Numbered from the stretch's first letter, positions 38,361 through 49,751 are shown. The stretch is DNA of 51,213 nt from Microtetraspora niveoalba (GCF_001570405.1 NZ_BBYM01000049.1:1-51213); one strand, 5' to 3'. Notes: generated by a model not told the origin, from the letters alone. Numbers and translations: made by a program.

Positions 38361-39218
38361 GTGATCGAGCTCGAAGGGCTCCCTGAGCTCGTCGACCCGG
38401 TGCTGATCGCCGCGTTCGAAGGGTGGAACGACGCGGGCGAGGCGTCCAGCGGCGTGCTCGCGCACCTGGAGTCGGAGTGGAAGGCCACTCCGCTGGTCGA
38501 GCTGGACCCGGAGGACTACTACGACTTCCAGGTGACCCGGCCGCTGGTGGAGATGGGCGACGACGGCGTGACCCGGTCCATCGCCTGGCCGACCACGCGG
38601 CTGCTGCTCGCCCGGCCGCCGGGCGCGCGGCGCGACGTGGTGCTCCTGCGCGGCATCGAGCCGAACATGCGCTGGCGCACGTTCTGCTCGGAGATCGTGG
38701 GTCTGTGCCACGAGCTCGGCGTGGAGCTCGCGGTGCTCCTCGGCGCGCTGCTCAACGACTCGCCGCACACCCGGCCGGTGCCGATCGTCGGGTCGGTGAG
38801 CGACCCCGGCATGGCCCGCGCGCTCAACCTGGAGCTGACGAAGTACGAGGGCCCGACCGGCATCGTCGGCGTCCTCCAGCACACCCTCGGCTCGGCCGGG
38901 CTGCGCACCGTCTCGCTGTGGGCGTCGGTGCCGCACTACGTCGCCCAGCCGCCGAACCCCAAGGCCACCCTGGCGCTGCTGCGCCGCATCGAGGACATGC
39001 TCGACATCCCGATGCCGTACGGCGACCTGGCCGAGGAGGCCAGGGCGTGGGAGCACGGCGTGGACGAGCTGGCCGCGCAGGACACCGAGGTCGCCGAGTA
39101 CGTCCGCGAGCTCGAGGAGCGCAAGGACGCGACGGAGCTGCCCGAGGCGAGCGGCGACGCGATCGCGGCCGAGTTCGAGCGCTACCTGCGGCGCAGGGAC
39201 CGTGGCACCGACGGCTGA
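38361..39218 (+). CDS. PAC2-family protein
   Basis: Member of the PAC2 (proteasome assembly chaperone-like) family, 285 residues. The characteristic opening PVLIAAFEGWNDAGEASSG, a conserved LLRGIEPNMRW and GSAGLRTVSLWASVPHYV are present; the C-terminal helical part is acidic. Bacterial members have no proven function; the homologue in M. tuberculosis, Rv2125, also sits next to metH near the pupylation genes. GTG 38361 has GAGGAGG six bases upstream. Its 3' end overlaps the convergent chelatase gene by 37 bases. A link to proteasome assembly is suggestive only. Confidence 0.9.
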   Translation: MIELEGLPELVDPVLIAAFEGWNDAGEASSGVLAHLESEWKATPLVELDPEDYYDFQVTRPLVEMGDDGVTRSIAWPTTRLLLARPPGARRDVVLLRGIEPNMRWRTFCSEIVGLCHELGVELAVLLGALLNDSPHTRPVPIVGSVSDPGMARALNLELTKYEGPTGIVGVLQHTLGSAGLRTVSLWASVPHYVAQPPNPKATLALLRRIEDMLDIPMPYGDLAEEARAWEHGVDELAAQDTEVAEYVRELEERKDATELPEASGDAIAAEFERYLRRRDRGTDG

Positions 39219-39949
39219 CCCGCCGCCGGCTCCGCGGCCGTACACCTAGCCCGGCCGCGGCACGGCGTACCGGCGGCGGTCGCCGCCACCTCGTCGAACC
39301 TCGCCCACACCAGCGCGGCGAGGTCGTCGTCGGCGCCCAGCGGCTCGCTGACGAGGTCGGCGCCGCACTCCTTCAGCCGGTCGTGGAAGAAGCCGGGCGC
39401 GAGCAGGTAGGAGGCGACCGCGACCCGCGGCGCCGGACCGCTCCGCGCCCTGTCGAGCGCCTCCGCGATCGGGGGCGTCCCGCTCGCGACGAAGGCGGCC
39501 GTGACCGGGCGCGACAGCCGTACGGCGAGCAGGCGGGCGGCGGCGCGCGCGTCGGCGAGGGCGTCGCGGTCGCAGGAGCCGGCCGCGCCCAGGACGACCG
39601 TGTCGCACGGGCGCAGCCCGGCCGAGGCCAGCCTGCGGGCGAGCACCGACGCGAGCAGCGGGTGCGGGCCGAGGTGTCCGGCCACGACGGCGTCCGGCCG
39701 GGCGCGGGCGACCACGGCGGGCAGGTCGACGTACGCGTGGTAGCCGCCGGTGAGCAGCAGCGGCACGACCACGACCGGGCCGCGTGCGCGGGCGAGCGCC
39801 TCGGCCAGCGGCGGCGCGCTCAACTCCAGGAAACCGAGCTCGACCGGCGTGCCGGGACGGGCCAGGCGCACGCGGGCGGCGACGCGGTCCATGACCTCGG
39901 CCCAGCGGGCGTCGCGCGCCCCGTGCGCCGCCAGCACCAGGGTCGTCAC
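39182..39949 (-). CDS. Sirohydrochlorin chelatase, CbiX/SirB type
   Basis: Inserts metal (probably iron, for sirohaem) into sirohydrochlorin; 255 residues with two CbiX-like halves. The first half carries the metal-binding His in AAHGARD and a second conserved His in TGGYHAYVDLP; the second half has VASYLLAPGFFHDRL. The GTG at 39949 overlaps the stop of the regulator gene (GTGA). As the last gene of the nitrite reductase cluster, its product would supply sirohaem for NirB. The stop lies inside the 3' end of the convergent PAC2 gene. Cobalt for cobalamin is the alternative metal, but the context favours iron. Confidence 0.88.
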   Translation of the reverse strand: MTTLVLAAHGARDARWAEVMDRVAARVRLARPGTPVELGFLELSAPPLAEALARARGPVVVVPLLLTGGYHAYVDLPAVVARARPDAVVAGHLGPHPLLASVLARRLASAGLRPCDTVVLGAAGSCDRDALADARAAARLLAVRLSRPVTAAFVASGTPPIAEALDRARSGPAPRVAVASYLLAPGFFHDRLKECGADLVSEPLGADDDLAALVWARFDEVAATAAGTPCRGRARCTAAEPAAGQPSVPRSLRRR

Positions 39950-41181
39950 CGCTCGTCCCGGTCGCAGGCCAGCCGGTAGCCGCGCTTGACCACGGTCTCC
40001 ACGATCCCGGCCGGGCCGAGGCCGCGCCGGAGCCGGGTGACGGCCATCTCGACGGCGTGCTCGGCGGCGTCGCGCGAAGGGCCGCCCGGGAGGACCGGCC
40101 GTAGCTCGGCTCTCGCGACGACGTGGCCCGGCCGTTCGGCGAGGCGTTTGAGCACCGCCATCGGCGCGGGCGGCAGCGGCTTGAGCTCGCGGTCGACGAC
40201 GACGGCGTGGCCCCGGATCTCCAGGCGGTGACCGCCCGCGACCAGCCGGGTCACGCCGTTCTCCGGCAGGTGGCGGGCGAGCGCGCGGGCCAGGGCGCCG
40301 AGGCGGGCGCGGTCGGGCCGGATCACCGGGACGCCGCGCTCCGTGAGCGGGCCCGCGGTGACCGCTCCCACGCAGGCGGCGGCCACGGGGCCGCGGAACG
40401 CCGCGATCAGGGCGTCCTCCATTCCCTCGGCGCGGGCCGCGGCGAGCGTGGCGAGCACGGCGGGCGCGCTGGTGAACGCCACGGCGTCCACGGACCCGGC
40501 GACCGTCTGGGCGATCAGGCGGCGCAGCGGCGAGGGGTCGCGGTAGGGCAGCCACCGGTAGACGGGCACCTCGATCACCCGCGCCCCGGCCGCCCGCAGC
40601 GCGGCCACGAAGCCGGTCAGCGGCTCGCCGTGGAGCTGGACGGCGACGCGCCGGCCGCGCAGGTCCTGGGCGAGAAGGTACTGCTTGACCTCCTCGCACG
40701 ATTCCGTGGGCGGAGTCCAGTGGTCGGCCAGCCCCGCGGCCCGGACGGCTCCGCGCGCCTTGGGTCCGCGGGGCAGCAGCCGGGCTCCGGACAGCCGCGC
40801 GACGACGTCGGCGGACACCCCCCAGCCCTCGGCCGCGGCCATCCAGCCGCGGAAGCCCACGCCCGTGGTGACCACCACGTCGTCGATCGGGGCGGCCAGG
40901 CACTCGCGCGTCGCCGCCAGCAGCTCGGCGTCCTCGGCCAGCGGGACGAGCCTGATCGCGGGCGCCTGGACGACGCGCGCGCCGCGACGTTCGAGCAGCG
41001 CGGCGAACTCCTCGCGGCGGCGGGTGGCCGTCACGCCGACGGTGAACCCGGCGAGCGCGTCGGGAGCCGTCTCCGGGCCGTGTCCGGCTCCCGCCGGCGC
41101 GGTCTCAGGCGGTGCGGTCTCAGGCAGCGCGATCTCGGGCGGCACGGTCTCGGGCGGCGCGGTCTCAGGCGGCACGGTCAA
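39946..41181 (-). CDS. nnaR: HemD-like/winged-helix transcriptional regulator, NnaR type
   Basis: Fusion of a uroporphyrinogen-III synthase-like domain (about 45-300) with a C-terminal OmpR-type winged helix (about 310-405, LKPLPPAPMAVLKRL ... VVKRGYRL), 411 residues. The same architecture is known as NnaR in Streptomyces and Mycobacterium, a co-regulator of nitrate/nitrite assimilation genes with GlnR. It may also have real HemD activity; the sequence does not settle this. TTG 41181 has GGAGG six bases upstream and lies 17 bases inside nirD. The N-terminal 30 residues are PPET repeats of 15 bases each, probably disordered. Being inside the nir operon, it is likely autoregulated (inference). 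Confidence 0.88.
   Translation of the reverse strand: MTVPPETAPPETVPPEIALPETAPPETAPAGAGHGPETAPDALAGFTVGVTATRRREEFAALLERRGARVVQAPAIRLVPLAEDAELLAATRECLAAPIDDVVVTTGVGFRGWMAAAEGWGVSADVVARLSGARLLPRGPKARGAVRAAGLADHWTPPTESCEEVKQYLLAQDLRGRRVAVQLHGEPLTGFVAALRAAGARVIEVPVYRWLPYRDPSPLRRLIAQTVAGSVDAVAFTSAPAVLATLAAARAEGMEDALIAAFRGPVAAACVGAVTAGPLTERGVPVIRPDRARLGALARALARHLPENGVTRLVAGGHRLEIRGHAVVVDRELKPLPPAPMAVLKRLAERPGHVVARAELRPVLPGGPSRDAAEHAVEMAVTRLRRGLGPAGIVETVVKRGYRLACDRDER
41100..41178 (-). repeat. 15-bp repeats encoding PPET blocks of NnaR
   Basis: Five to six degenerate 15-base units encode PPETA, PPETV, PPEIA, LPETA and PPETA at the NnaR N-terminus. The upstream end overlaps the last codons of nirD. 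They look like a replication-slippage expansion at the protein's start. Confidence 0.75.
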
Positions 41182-41539
41182 GGCCCACCTCCACGGTGCC
41201 GTCGACGACGCGGACCGGATACGTCGGCACGGCCGTCGCCGGGTCGTCCAGGCTCACCCCGCTCGCCAGGGAGAAGACCTGCTTGTGCATGGGCGAGGCC
41301 ACCGTCGGCTCCTGCCCCCTGCTGCCGACGATGCCGCGCGCCATCACGTACGCGCCGCTGTAGGGGTCGCGGTTGCCGATGGCGTACAGGCGGCCGTCGA
41401 AGGTGCGGAACAGGGCGATCTGGCGCCGGCCGACCAGCGCGGCCGCGCCGCGGTCCGGGGACAGGTCGGCGTACCGGCAGACCGGGGTCCAGGCGCGCTC
41501 CCCGGCCGCCGCGGCCGGGCTCTGCTGAAGAACGCTCAT
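41165..41539 (-). CDS. nirD: Nitrite reductase (NADH) small subunit
   Basis: Small subunit of assimilatory nitrite reductase, 124 residues with a Rieske-like beta fold. Like other NirD proteins it lacks the cysteine/histidine pairs that bind the 2Fe-2S cluster: the usual CxH and CxxH positions read RDPYSGAYV and PMHKQVFSL. Its role is to support NirB rather than transfer electrons by its own cluster. ATG 41539 overlaps the nirB stop (ATGA). Its last 17 bases overlap the nnaR start. Confidence 0.92.
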   Translation of the reverse strand: MSVLQQSPAAAAGERAWTPVCRYADLSPDRGAAALVGRRQIALFRTFDGRLYAIGNRDPYSGAYVMARGIVGSRGQEPTVASPMHKQVFSLASGVSLDDPATAVPTYPVRVVDGTVEVGLDRAA

Positions 41540-44046
41540 CGGCTCACTGCCTCCAGTGGGATCAGGACCGGCTTGATCTGGTCGCGCTCGGTCTCGAACT
41601 CGATGGACGGGTCGGGCGTGCCCGGCGCGTTGACGAAGCCGACGAAGCGGCGCAGCCGCTCGGGGTCCTCGAGGGTGGCGCGCCACTCGTCCGCGTAGCC
41701 GGCCACGTGCCGCTCCATCTGGGCGTCGAGGTCGGCGCAGATGCCGAGGGAGTCCTCGACGATCACCTCGCGGAGGCGGCCGAGCCCTCCGTCGAGGCTC
41801 TCCAGCCAGGCCGAGGTGCGCTGCAGCCGGTCGGCGGTGCGGATGTAGAACATGAGGAACCGGTCGATGAGCCGGACCAGCTCCTCGGTCGGCAGATCGG
41901 CCGCGAGCAGGTCGGCGTGGCGCGGGGTGAACCCGCCGTTGCCGCCGACGTAGAGGTTCCAGCCCCGCTCGGTGGCGATGACGCCGAAGTCCTTCGACCG
42001 GGCCTCGGCGCACTCGCGGGCGCAGCCGGACACCGCGGACTTGAGCTTGTGCGGCGCGCGCAGCCCCCGGTAGCGCAGTTCGAGCGCGATGGCCAGCGCG
42101 ACCGAGTCCTGCACGCCGTAGCGGCACCAGGTCGAGCCGACGCACGACTTCACCGTGCGCAACGCCTTGCCGTACGCGTGGCCGGACTCGAACCCGGCGT
42201 CCACGAGCCGCTTCCAGATGGCCGGGAGCTGCTCGACCCGGGCGCCGAGCAGGTCGATCCGCTGACCGCCGGTGATCTTGGTGTAGAGACCGAAGTCGCG
42301 GGCCACCTCGCCGATGACGATGAGCCGCTCCGGCGTGATCTCGCCGCCCGGTATGCGCGGCACGACCGAGTACGTGCCGTTCTTCTGGATGTTGGCGAGG
42401 AAGTGGTCGTTGGTGTCCTGGAGCGCCGCCTGCTCGCCGTCCAGGATGTGGCCGTTCCCCAGCGAGGCCAGGATCGAGGCGACCACCGGCTTGCAGACGT
42501 CGCAGCCGCGTCCCGTCCCGTGCTCGGCGATCAGCCGGGAGAAGGTCATGATCCCACGGACGCGGACGATGTCGAACAGCTCGGCCCTGCCGTACGCGAA
42601 GTGCTCGCACAGGGCCCGGCCGGTGTCCACCCCGGACTCGGCCAGCATCCGGCCCAGCGCGGGGACGCAGCTTCCGCACGTCGTCCCGGCCCTGGTGCAC
42701 TCCTTGACTCCCCGGACGTCGGTCAGGCCGTGCTCGGCGATCGCCGCGCGCACCCGGCCCCTGGTCACGTTGTTGCACGAGCACACCAGGGCGTCGTCCG
42801 GCAGGTCGATCCCGTCGCCGCCCGCGCCCGCGAACAGCAGGTCGCTCGGCGCCCCCGGCAGGTCCCGGCCCACGAAGGGCCGCAGCGTGTCGTACGGCGC
42901 GGCGTCGCCCACGCAGATGCCCCCGAGCAGGGTGCGCGCGTCGTCGCTGACGAACAGCTTCTTGTAGACCCCGGCGACCGGGTCCATGTAGGTGACGTCC
43001 AGCGCGCCGGACGTCGCGCCGAACTGCGCCACCTCCACGCCGAGCAGTTTCAGCCTGGTCGAGAGGTCGGCGCCCTCGAACGTCGCCGCGCCGCCGAGGA
43101 TCCGGTCCGCCGCCACCTCCGCCTGCGCGAGGCACGGCCCGGCCAGGCCGTACACCATGCCCGCGGCCAGGGCGCACTCCCCCACCGCGTAGATGTGCGG
43201 GTCGGAGGTGCGCATGCCGGAGTCCACCACCACGCCGCCGCGCTCCCCCACCGCGAGACCGCAGCCACGCGCCAGTTCGTCGCGCGGCCTGACGCCCGCG
43301 GAGAACACCACGACCCGGGCCTCGACCGCCTCGCCGTCCGGCTTCACCAGGCGGGCCGCCCTGCCGTCCGGGCCCGCCTCGACCGCCCGCACCCCCGCCC
43401 CCGTGTGCACGGTGAGGCCGAGCGCCTCGATGTGGTTCCGCAGCACCGCGCCGCCGCCCTCGTCCACCTGGCGCGGCAGCAGCCGGTCGCTCATCTCCAC
43501 GACGTGGGTGTCCAGGCCGAGCCCGCGCAGGGCGTCGGCGGCCTCCAGGCCGAGAAGCCCGCCGCCGACGACCACGCCCGGACCGCCGCCGCGCGCCGCC
43601 TCCCTGATCGCGTCCAGGTCGTCGATCGTCCGGTAGGCGAAGCAGCCCGGCAGGTCGCTCCCCGGCACCGCCGGCACGAACGGCGCCGACCCGGTGGCGA
43701 GCACCAGCACGTCGTACGGCACCGCCTCGCCCGAGGCCGTGACGACCGTCCGGCCCTCCCGGTCGATCGCGGTCACCCTCGTGCCCACCCGCGCCGTCAC
43801 GCCCGCCGGCGCCGGGTACGCGAGGTCCTCGGCCGTTCGACCGGCCAGATAGGAGGTCAGCGCCACCCGGTCGTACGCCGGACGCGGCTCCTCCCCCAGC
43901 ACCGTCACCGTGCCGTCGAACCCGTTCCCGGTCAGCGCCTCCACCAGCCGGTGCGCCGCCGGGCCGTACCCCACGACGACGACCCGCCGCCCGCACCCCT
44001 CTCGGACGTGCCTCCGGGTCGCGCTCCGCTCCTCGGTCGCGCTCAT
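41536..44046 (-). CDS. nirB: Nitrite reductase (NADH) large subunit
   Basis: Reduces nitrite to ammonium with NAD(P)H; 836 residues, the usual length. In order: FAD/NAD-binding domain (about 20-330) with VVVGYGPAAHRL and VVVGGGLLGLEAAD; two BFD-like 2Fe-2S segments (VCSCNN ... CTRAGTTCGSC near 425-470, and GRGCDVCKP); ferredoxin-like half domain; and the sirohaem/4Fe-4S domain with CVGSTWC and SGCARECAEA supplying the four cysteines. All cofactor ligands are present. ATG 44046 overlaps the stop of the electron-transfer flavoprotein gene and its stop overlaps nirD. The N-terminus is about 15 residues longer than usual. Confidence 0.95.
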   Translation of the reverse strand: MSATEERSATRRHVREGCGRRVVVVGYGPAAHRLVEALTGNGFDGTVTVLGEEPRPAYDRVALTSYLAGRTAEDLAYPAPAGVTARVGTRVTAIDREGRTVVTASGEAVPYDVLVLATGSAPFVPAVPGSDLPGCFAYRTIDDLDAIREAARGGGPGVVVGGGLLGLEAADALRGLGLDTHVVEMSDRLLPRQVDEGGGAVLRNHIEALGLTVHTGAGVRAVEAGPDGRAARLVKPDGEAVEARVVVFSAGVRPRDELARGCGLAVGERGGVVVDSGMRTSDPHIYAVGECALAAGMVYGLAGPCLAQAEVAADRILGGAATFEGADLSTRLKLLGVEVAQFGATSGALDVTYMDPVAGVYKKLFVSDDARTLLGGICVGDAAPYDTLRPFVGRDLPGAPSDLLFAGAGGDGIDLPDDALVCSCNNVTRGRVRAAIAEHGLTDVRGVKECTRAGTTCGSCVPALGRMLAESGVDTGRALCEHFAYGRAELFDIVRVRGIMTFSRLIAEHGTGRGCDVCKPVVASILASLGNGHILDGEQAALQDTNDHFLANIQKNGTYSVVPRIPGGEITPERLIVIGEVARDFGLYTKITGGQRIDLLGARVEQLPAIWKRLVDAGFESGHAYGKALRTVKSCVGSTWCRYGVQDSVALAIALELRYRGLRAPHKLKSAVSGCARECAEARSKDFGVIATERGWNLYVGGNGGFTPRHADLLAADLPTEELVRLIDRFLMFYIRTADRLQRTSAWLESLDGGLGRLREVIVEDSLGICADLDAQMERHVAGYADEWRATLEDPERLRRFVGFVNAPGTPDPSIEFETERDQIKPVLIPLEAVSR

Positions 44047-45451
44047 ACGCTCACGCCCTCCTGCTCGCACAGCCAGCCGATGATCCCGTCCACCGCGTCG
44101 CGGCAGCCGCCGCAGCCGGTCGTGGCCCGCGTCGCGGCGGCCACCGCGGCGACGTCCCGCGCGCCGGACTCCCAGCACGCCCGGATCCGGCCCTTCGTCA
44201 CGTCGTTGCACCGGCAGACCCGCGCCGAGTCCGGCATCCGCACCGGGCTGTCCGCCGCCGCGCCGTCCGCTCCCGGACCGGCGAGACCGGGGAAGAGCAG
44301 CCCGGCGCGGTCGGCGGGCAGCGGAGCGCCCCGGTCGAAGAGCTGGGTGAGCGTGCCCACCGCCGCCGTCTCGCCGAGCAGGATGGCGCCGACCAGCCGG
44401 CCGTCCCTGATCACGAGCTTCCGGTACGTGCCGTCGCGGCGGTGGCTGAAGCGGACGATCTCGGCCTCGTCCTCGGTCAGGTGGGTCTCCCCCATCGCCG
44501 CGAGCTCCACCCGGCTCGCCTTCAGACGCGTCACCAGCCGCGACCCCCGGTAGCGCGCCTCCTTGTCGGCCCCCGTGACGATGTCCGCCACCACGGACGC
44601 CTGCTCCCATGCCGGGGCCACCAGGCCGTACACGGTGCCCGCATGCTGCGCGCACTCGCCGATCGCGAAGACCGCCCGGTCGCCGGTGCGCAGCTCGTCG
44701 TCCACCAGGACGCCGCGCTCCACGCCGAGCCCGGCGTCGCGGGCCAGGCCGACGACCGGCCGGACACCGCAGGCGAGCACGACCAGGTCCGCCTCGACCG
44801 GCCCGCCCTCCGACAGCTCCACCCGCCCGTCGACGATCCGGGTCGCGTTCACCCCGGTCCGCGTCGCGACGCCGAGGGCGGCGAGCGTCTCGCCGAGCAC
44901 CAGCCCCGCCTCCGCGTCGAGCTGGCGCTCCATCAGGTGGCCCGCGAAGTGCAGGAGGGTGACCGGGAGGCCGAGCCCGGCCAGACCGCGCGCCGCCTCG
45001 ACGCCCAGCAGCCCGCCGCCGATCACGACCGCCCGCCGCGCCGTCGCCGCCGCCTCCCGGATGCGGTCGCAGTCGTCCAGCGTCCGGAACGGCGACGCCC
45101 GCTCCACCCCGGGGATCGGCGGCACCACCGGCTCGCTGCCCGTCGCCAGCACCAGCACGTCGTACGGCTCGCGCGTCCCGTCGGCGGCGACCACCGCGCG
45201 GGCGTCCCGGTCGATCGCGGTGACGGCGACGCCGAGCCGCGCCGTCACGTCGTGCTCCGCGTACCATCGCGGGCCGACCAGCCGGACCTGCTCGCGTCCG
45301 GCGGTGCCCGCCACCACGTTCGACAGCAGCACCCGGTTGTACGGCCGCGCGGCCTCGGCGCCGTACACGGTGATCCGGACGTCCGCGCTCCGGGCGCGCA
45401 CCTCGCTCACCAGGCGGGCGCCCGCCATCCCGTTGCCGACCACGACGAGTC

Positions 45452-45455
<4 letters not shown>
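44043..45455 (-). CDS. Nitrate reductase electron-transfer flavoprotein with BFD cluster
   Basis: FAD- and NAD(P)-dependent oxidoreductase of 470 residues that probably passes electrons to the assimilatory nitrate reductase (NasB/NasC-like role). The N-terminal GNGMAGARLVSEV is the FAD-binding motif, VIGGGLLGVEAAR the NAD-binding motif, and CRCNDVTKGRIRAC ... TTGCGGC is a 2Fe-2S BFD-like domain at the C-terminus. ATG 45455 overlaps the nasA stop; its own stop overlaps nirB. It is similar in plan to the N-terminal half of NirB and may be an ancient duplicate. Confidence 0.88.
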
Positions 45456-47608
<2,153 letters not shown>

Positions 47609-47665
47609 CGCTGGGTCCCTTCTGTTACCTCTGTGCTACAAGCCGCCAACCGCGCGGGGCCCCGG

Positions 47666-49022
47666 TCAGACCCGCGCCGCCGCCGGGCCGGTCGCGGCGG
47701 CCGGGCCCGGCCGCCGCAGGTAGCCGAACCAGGTGAGCGCGAGGCAGACCGCGTAGAAGGCGGCGAACGCGGCGAGCGCGGCGGACACGTTCCCGGTCGC
47801 GCCGACGGAGGCGCCGAAGCCGCGGTTGATGAAGAACCCGCCGAAGGCGCCGACCGCCGAGATGACGCCGACGGCGGCGGACGCGTCCCGCCGCCCGGCC
47901 GCCGCCGCCAGGGCCAGCGCCCGCGTGTCGGAGGGCGGGATCCCCGCGGCGGCGCGCGTATGGAAGATCGCCGGGATCATGCGGTACGTCGAGCCGTTGC
48001 CGACGCCCGTAGCCGTGATCAGCAGCAGGTACGCGCAGAAGAAGAGGACGACGTCGTGCCCGGCCAGCCCGCGCCACACGAGCAGCAGCGCCAGGGCCAT
48101 CGCCGCGAAGCTCGCCACGGTCCACCCGCGCGCCGCCGTGCCGGTCGGCCAGCCGGCCGCCGATCGGGCGGACCAGCGATCCCGCGAGCGCGCCCGCGAA
48201 CGCGTACCCGACGAGCGCGTCGTGCTCGGGGAACTGCGTCGTGAGCAGCAGCGGGAACGCGGTCGAGTAGCCGATGAACGAGCCGAACGTCCCGATGTAC
48301 AACACGGACATGGTCCACGTGTGGCCGCTGGCGACGATCCTGAGCTGCTCCCTCGGGGCGGCCTTCGCCGAGGCGAGGTTGTCCATGAAGAGGTACGCGC
48401 CGGCCGCGGCCGCGACGACGAACGGCACCCAGAACAGCCCGGCGGCGGCCGCTCCGAACGCGCCGATCACCGGCGGCATGAGGAGTTGCACCGAGCTGAC
48501 GCCGATGTTGCCTCCGGCGGCGTTCAGGCCGAGCGCGGCGCCCTGCCGCGACCGCGGGTAGAAGTGCGTGATGTTGGCCATGCTGGAGGCGAAGTTGCCG
48601 CCGCCGAGCCCGGCGGTGGCGGCGATCGCGAGGAACGCCCAGTACGGCGTGCCCGGATCGTTCACCGCGACCGCGAGGAGGACCGCGGGCACCAGCAGGA
48701 GCAGCGCGCTCACGACCGTCCAGTTGCGCCCGCCGAACCGGGCGGGCGCGAACGTGTACGGGATCCGCAGCGCGGATCCGACTAGGTTGGGCAGGGAGAC
48801 GATCCAGAAGAGCTGCTCGGTCGTGAACCGGTAGTCGCCCAGCTTCACCGCCACGACGCTCCACACCGTCCACAGGGTGAAGCCGAGGTGCTCCGCGACG
48901 ATCGAGAAGACCAGGTTGCGCCGCGCGACGGCACGTCCCGTGCTCTCCCAGAAGTCCGGGTCGTCGGGGTCCCAGTGGCCGATCCACCGGCCGGTCCGCG
49001 GCGCGCTCCGCGTCATCGTCAT
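47666..49022 (-). pseudogene. narK: Nitrate/nitrite MFS transporter (NarK type), frameshifted
   Basis: Nitrate importer of the NarK/NasA family, split by a frameshift. The first frame reads from ATG 49022 (GGAGG five bases upstream) through about nine membrane spans with GGGNFASSMANITHFYP and GGRLADRHGGARVD. At about 48119-48123 (GGTCC on the plus strand) the normal protein jumps frame and continues with VASFAAMALALLLVW, then the family's last spans (TGVGNGSTYRMIPAIF, GAFGGFFINRGFG), to a stop at 47666. Removing one C would restore a protein of about 450 residues, the family length. The original frame continues open but turns Arg-rich and non-membrane. Either a one-base sequencing error or a real recent mutation; intact flanking nitrate genes favour error. 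Confidence 0.85.
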
Positions 49023-49081
49023 CGTTCCTCCCGCGTTTCTCGGGGACGGCTGGGGGCCGCGGCCGACGCTAGGAGGCGGAC

Positions 49082-49179
49082 GTTACGCACGATGACTCTC
49101 TGTGATCGTGCGGGGGTTACGTGTGGCGCACCGATGAAACAGCGGATCCACAGGCATCACCGGTGTAACAGGGATTTAA
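49082..49179 (-). promoter_or_regulatory. Control region upstream of narK
   Basis: A perfect 8-base inverted repeat CGCACGAT (49086-49093) and ATCGTGCG (49105-49112) lies about 65 bases before narK. GlnR-like half-sites surround it: GTTAC at 49082 and 49116, GAAAC at 49136, and GTAAC-N6-TTAAC at 49164-49179. GlnR and NnaR are the known regulators of these genes in actinomycetes, so this is a good candidate for their joint site (inference). Confidence 0.5.
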
Positions 49180-49245
49180 CAGAGATTGGAAGCAGCCCGG
49201 TGCGGGCATTTCGTTGTGGTGTCGTCTTCGCCGCGGGGAGCGTGC

Positions 49246-49722
49246 ATGAGTGTCCGGCAGATCCTGATGTTCGGCGACCCGTCGCTACGCGGCGTAGCCG
49301 AACCGGTCACCACCTTCGATCGTTCCGTACGCGACCTCGTCCGGTCGCTCACCGCCACCATGCGGGCGGGCACGGGACGGGCGGGCCTGGCCGCGCCGCA
49401 GATCGGCGTCCCGCTCCGGGTGATCGCCTTCGAGGTGGACGGCAGGGCGGGCCACATCGTCAACCCCCGGCTGGAGCTCTCCGGGCGGCTGATCCGGGCC
49501 GACGAGGCGTGCCTGTCGGCTCCCGGGCGCTGGTGGCCTCTGGAGCGCTCCTTCGCCGCCGTCGCCCGCGGCCGCGACATGCACGGCAAGCCGATCACGG
49601 TGCGCGCCATCGGCATGCTGGCCCGGGTGCTCCAGCACGAGACCGACCATCTGGACGGCGTCCTCTTCGTCGACCACCTGCCGGAAGAGGAGCGCGAGCG
49701 CTTCCTCGCCGCCATCCCCTGA
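49246..49722 (+). CDS. def: Peptide deformylase
   Basis: Removes the formyl group from new protein N-termini; 158 residues. The three family motifs are present in slightly varied form: AGLAAPQIG (first Gly replaced by Ala), EACLS with metal ligand C89 (usual EGCLS) and HETDH with ligands H131 and H135. ATG 49246 has GGGGAG five bases upstream; longer in-frame starts are unsupported. The varied motifs and short length suggest a second, accessory deformylase rather than the main one; actinomycetes often have several. It sits alone between the nitrate genes and a methyltransferase. Confidence 0.9.
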   Translation: MSVRQILMFGDPSLRGVAEPVTTFDRSVRDLVRSLTATMRAGTGRAGLAAPQIGVPLRVIAFEVDGRAGHIVNPRLELSGRLIRADEACLSAPGRWWPLERSFAAVARGRDMHGKPITVRAIGMLARVLQHETDHLDGVLFVDHLPEEERERFLAAIP

Positions 49723-49751
49723 CGCGCTCCCCGGCCTGAGGCTCCTGCGGC

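Noticed and set aside
40123-44553. A 1476-codon plus-strand open frame antisense to nnaR, nirD and nirB.
   Set aside because: No domain recognised, composition matches antisense of high-GC coding DNA, and it covers four well-identified genes.
47625-48118. Continuation of the first narK frame to a stop at 47625.
   Set aside because: After about 48120 this frame becomes Arg-rich and loses all membrane segments, while the neighbouring frame encodes the expected last NarK spans.
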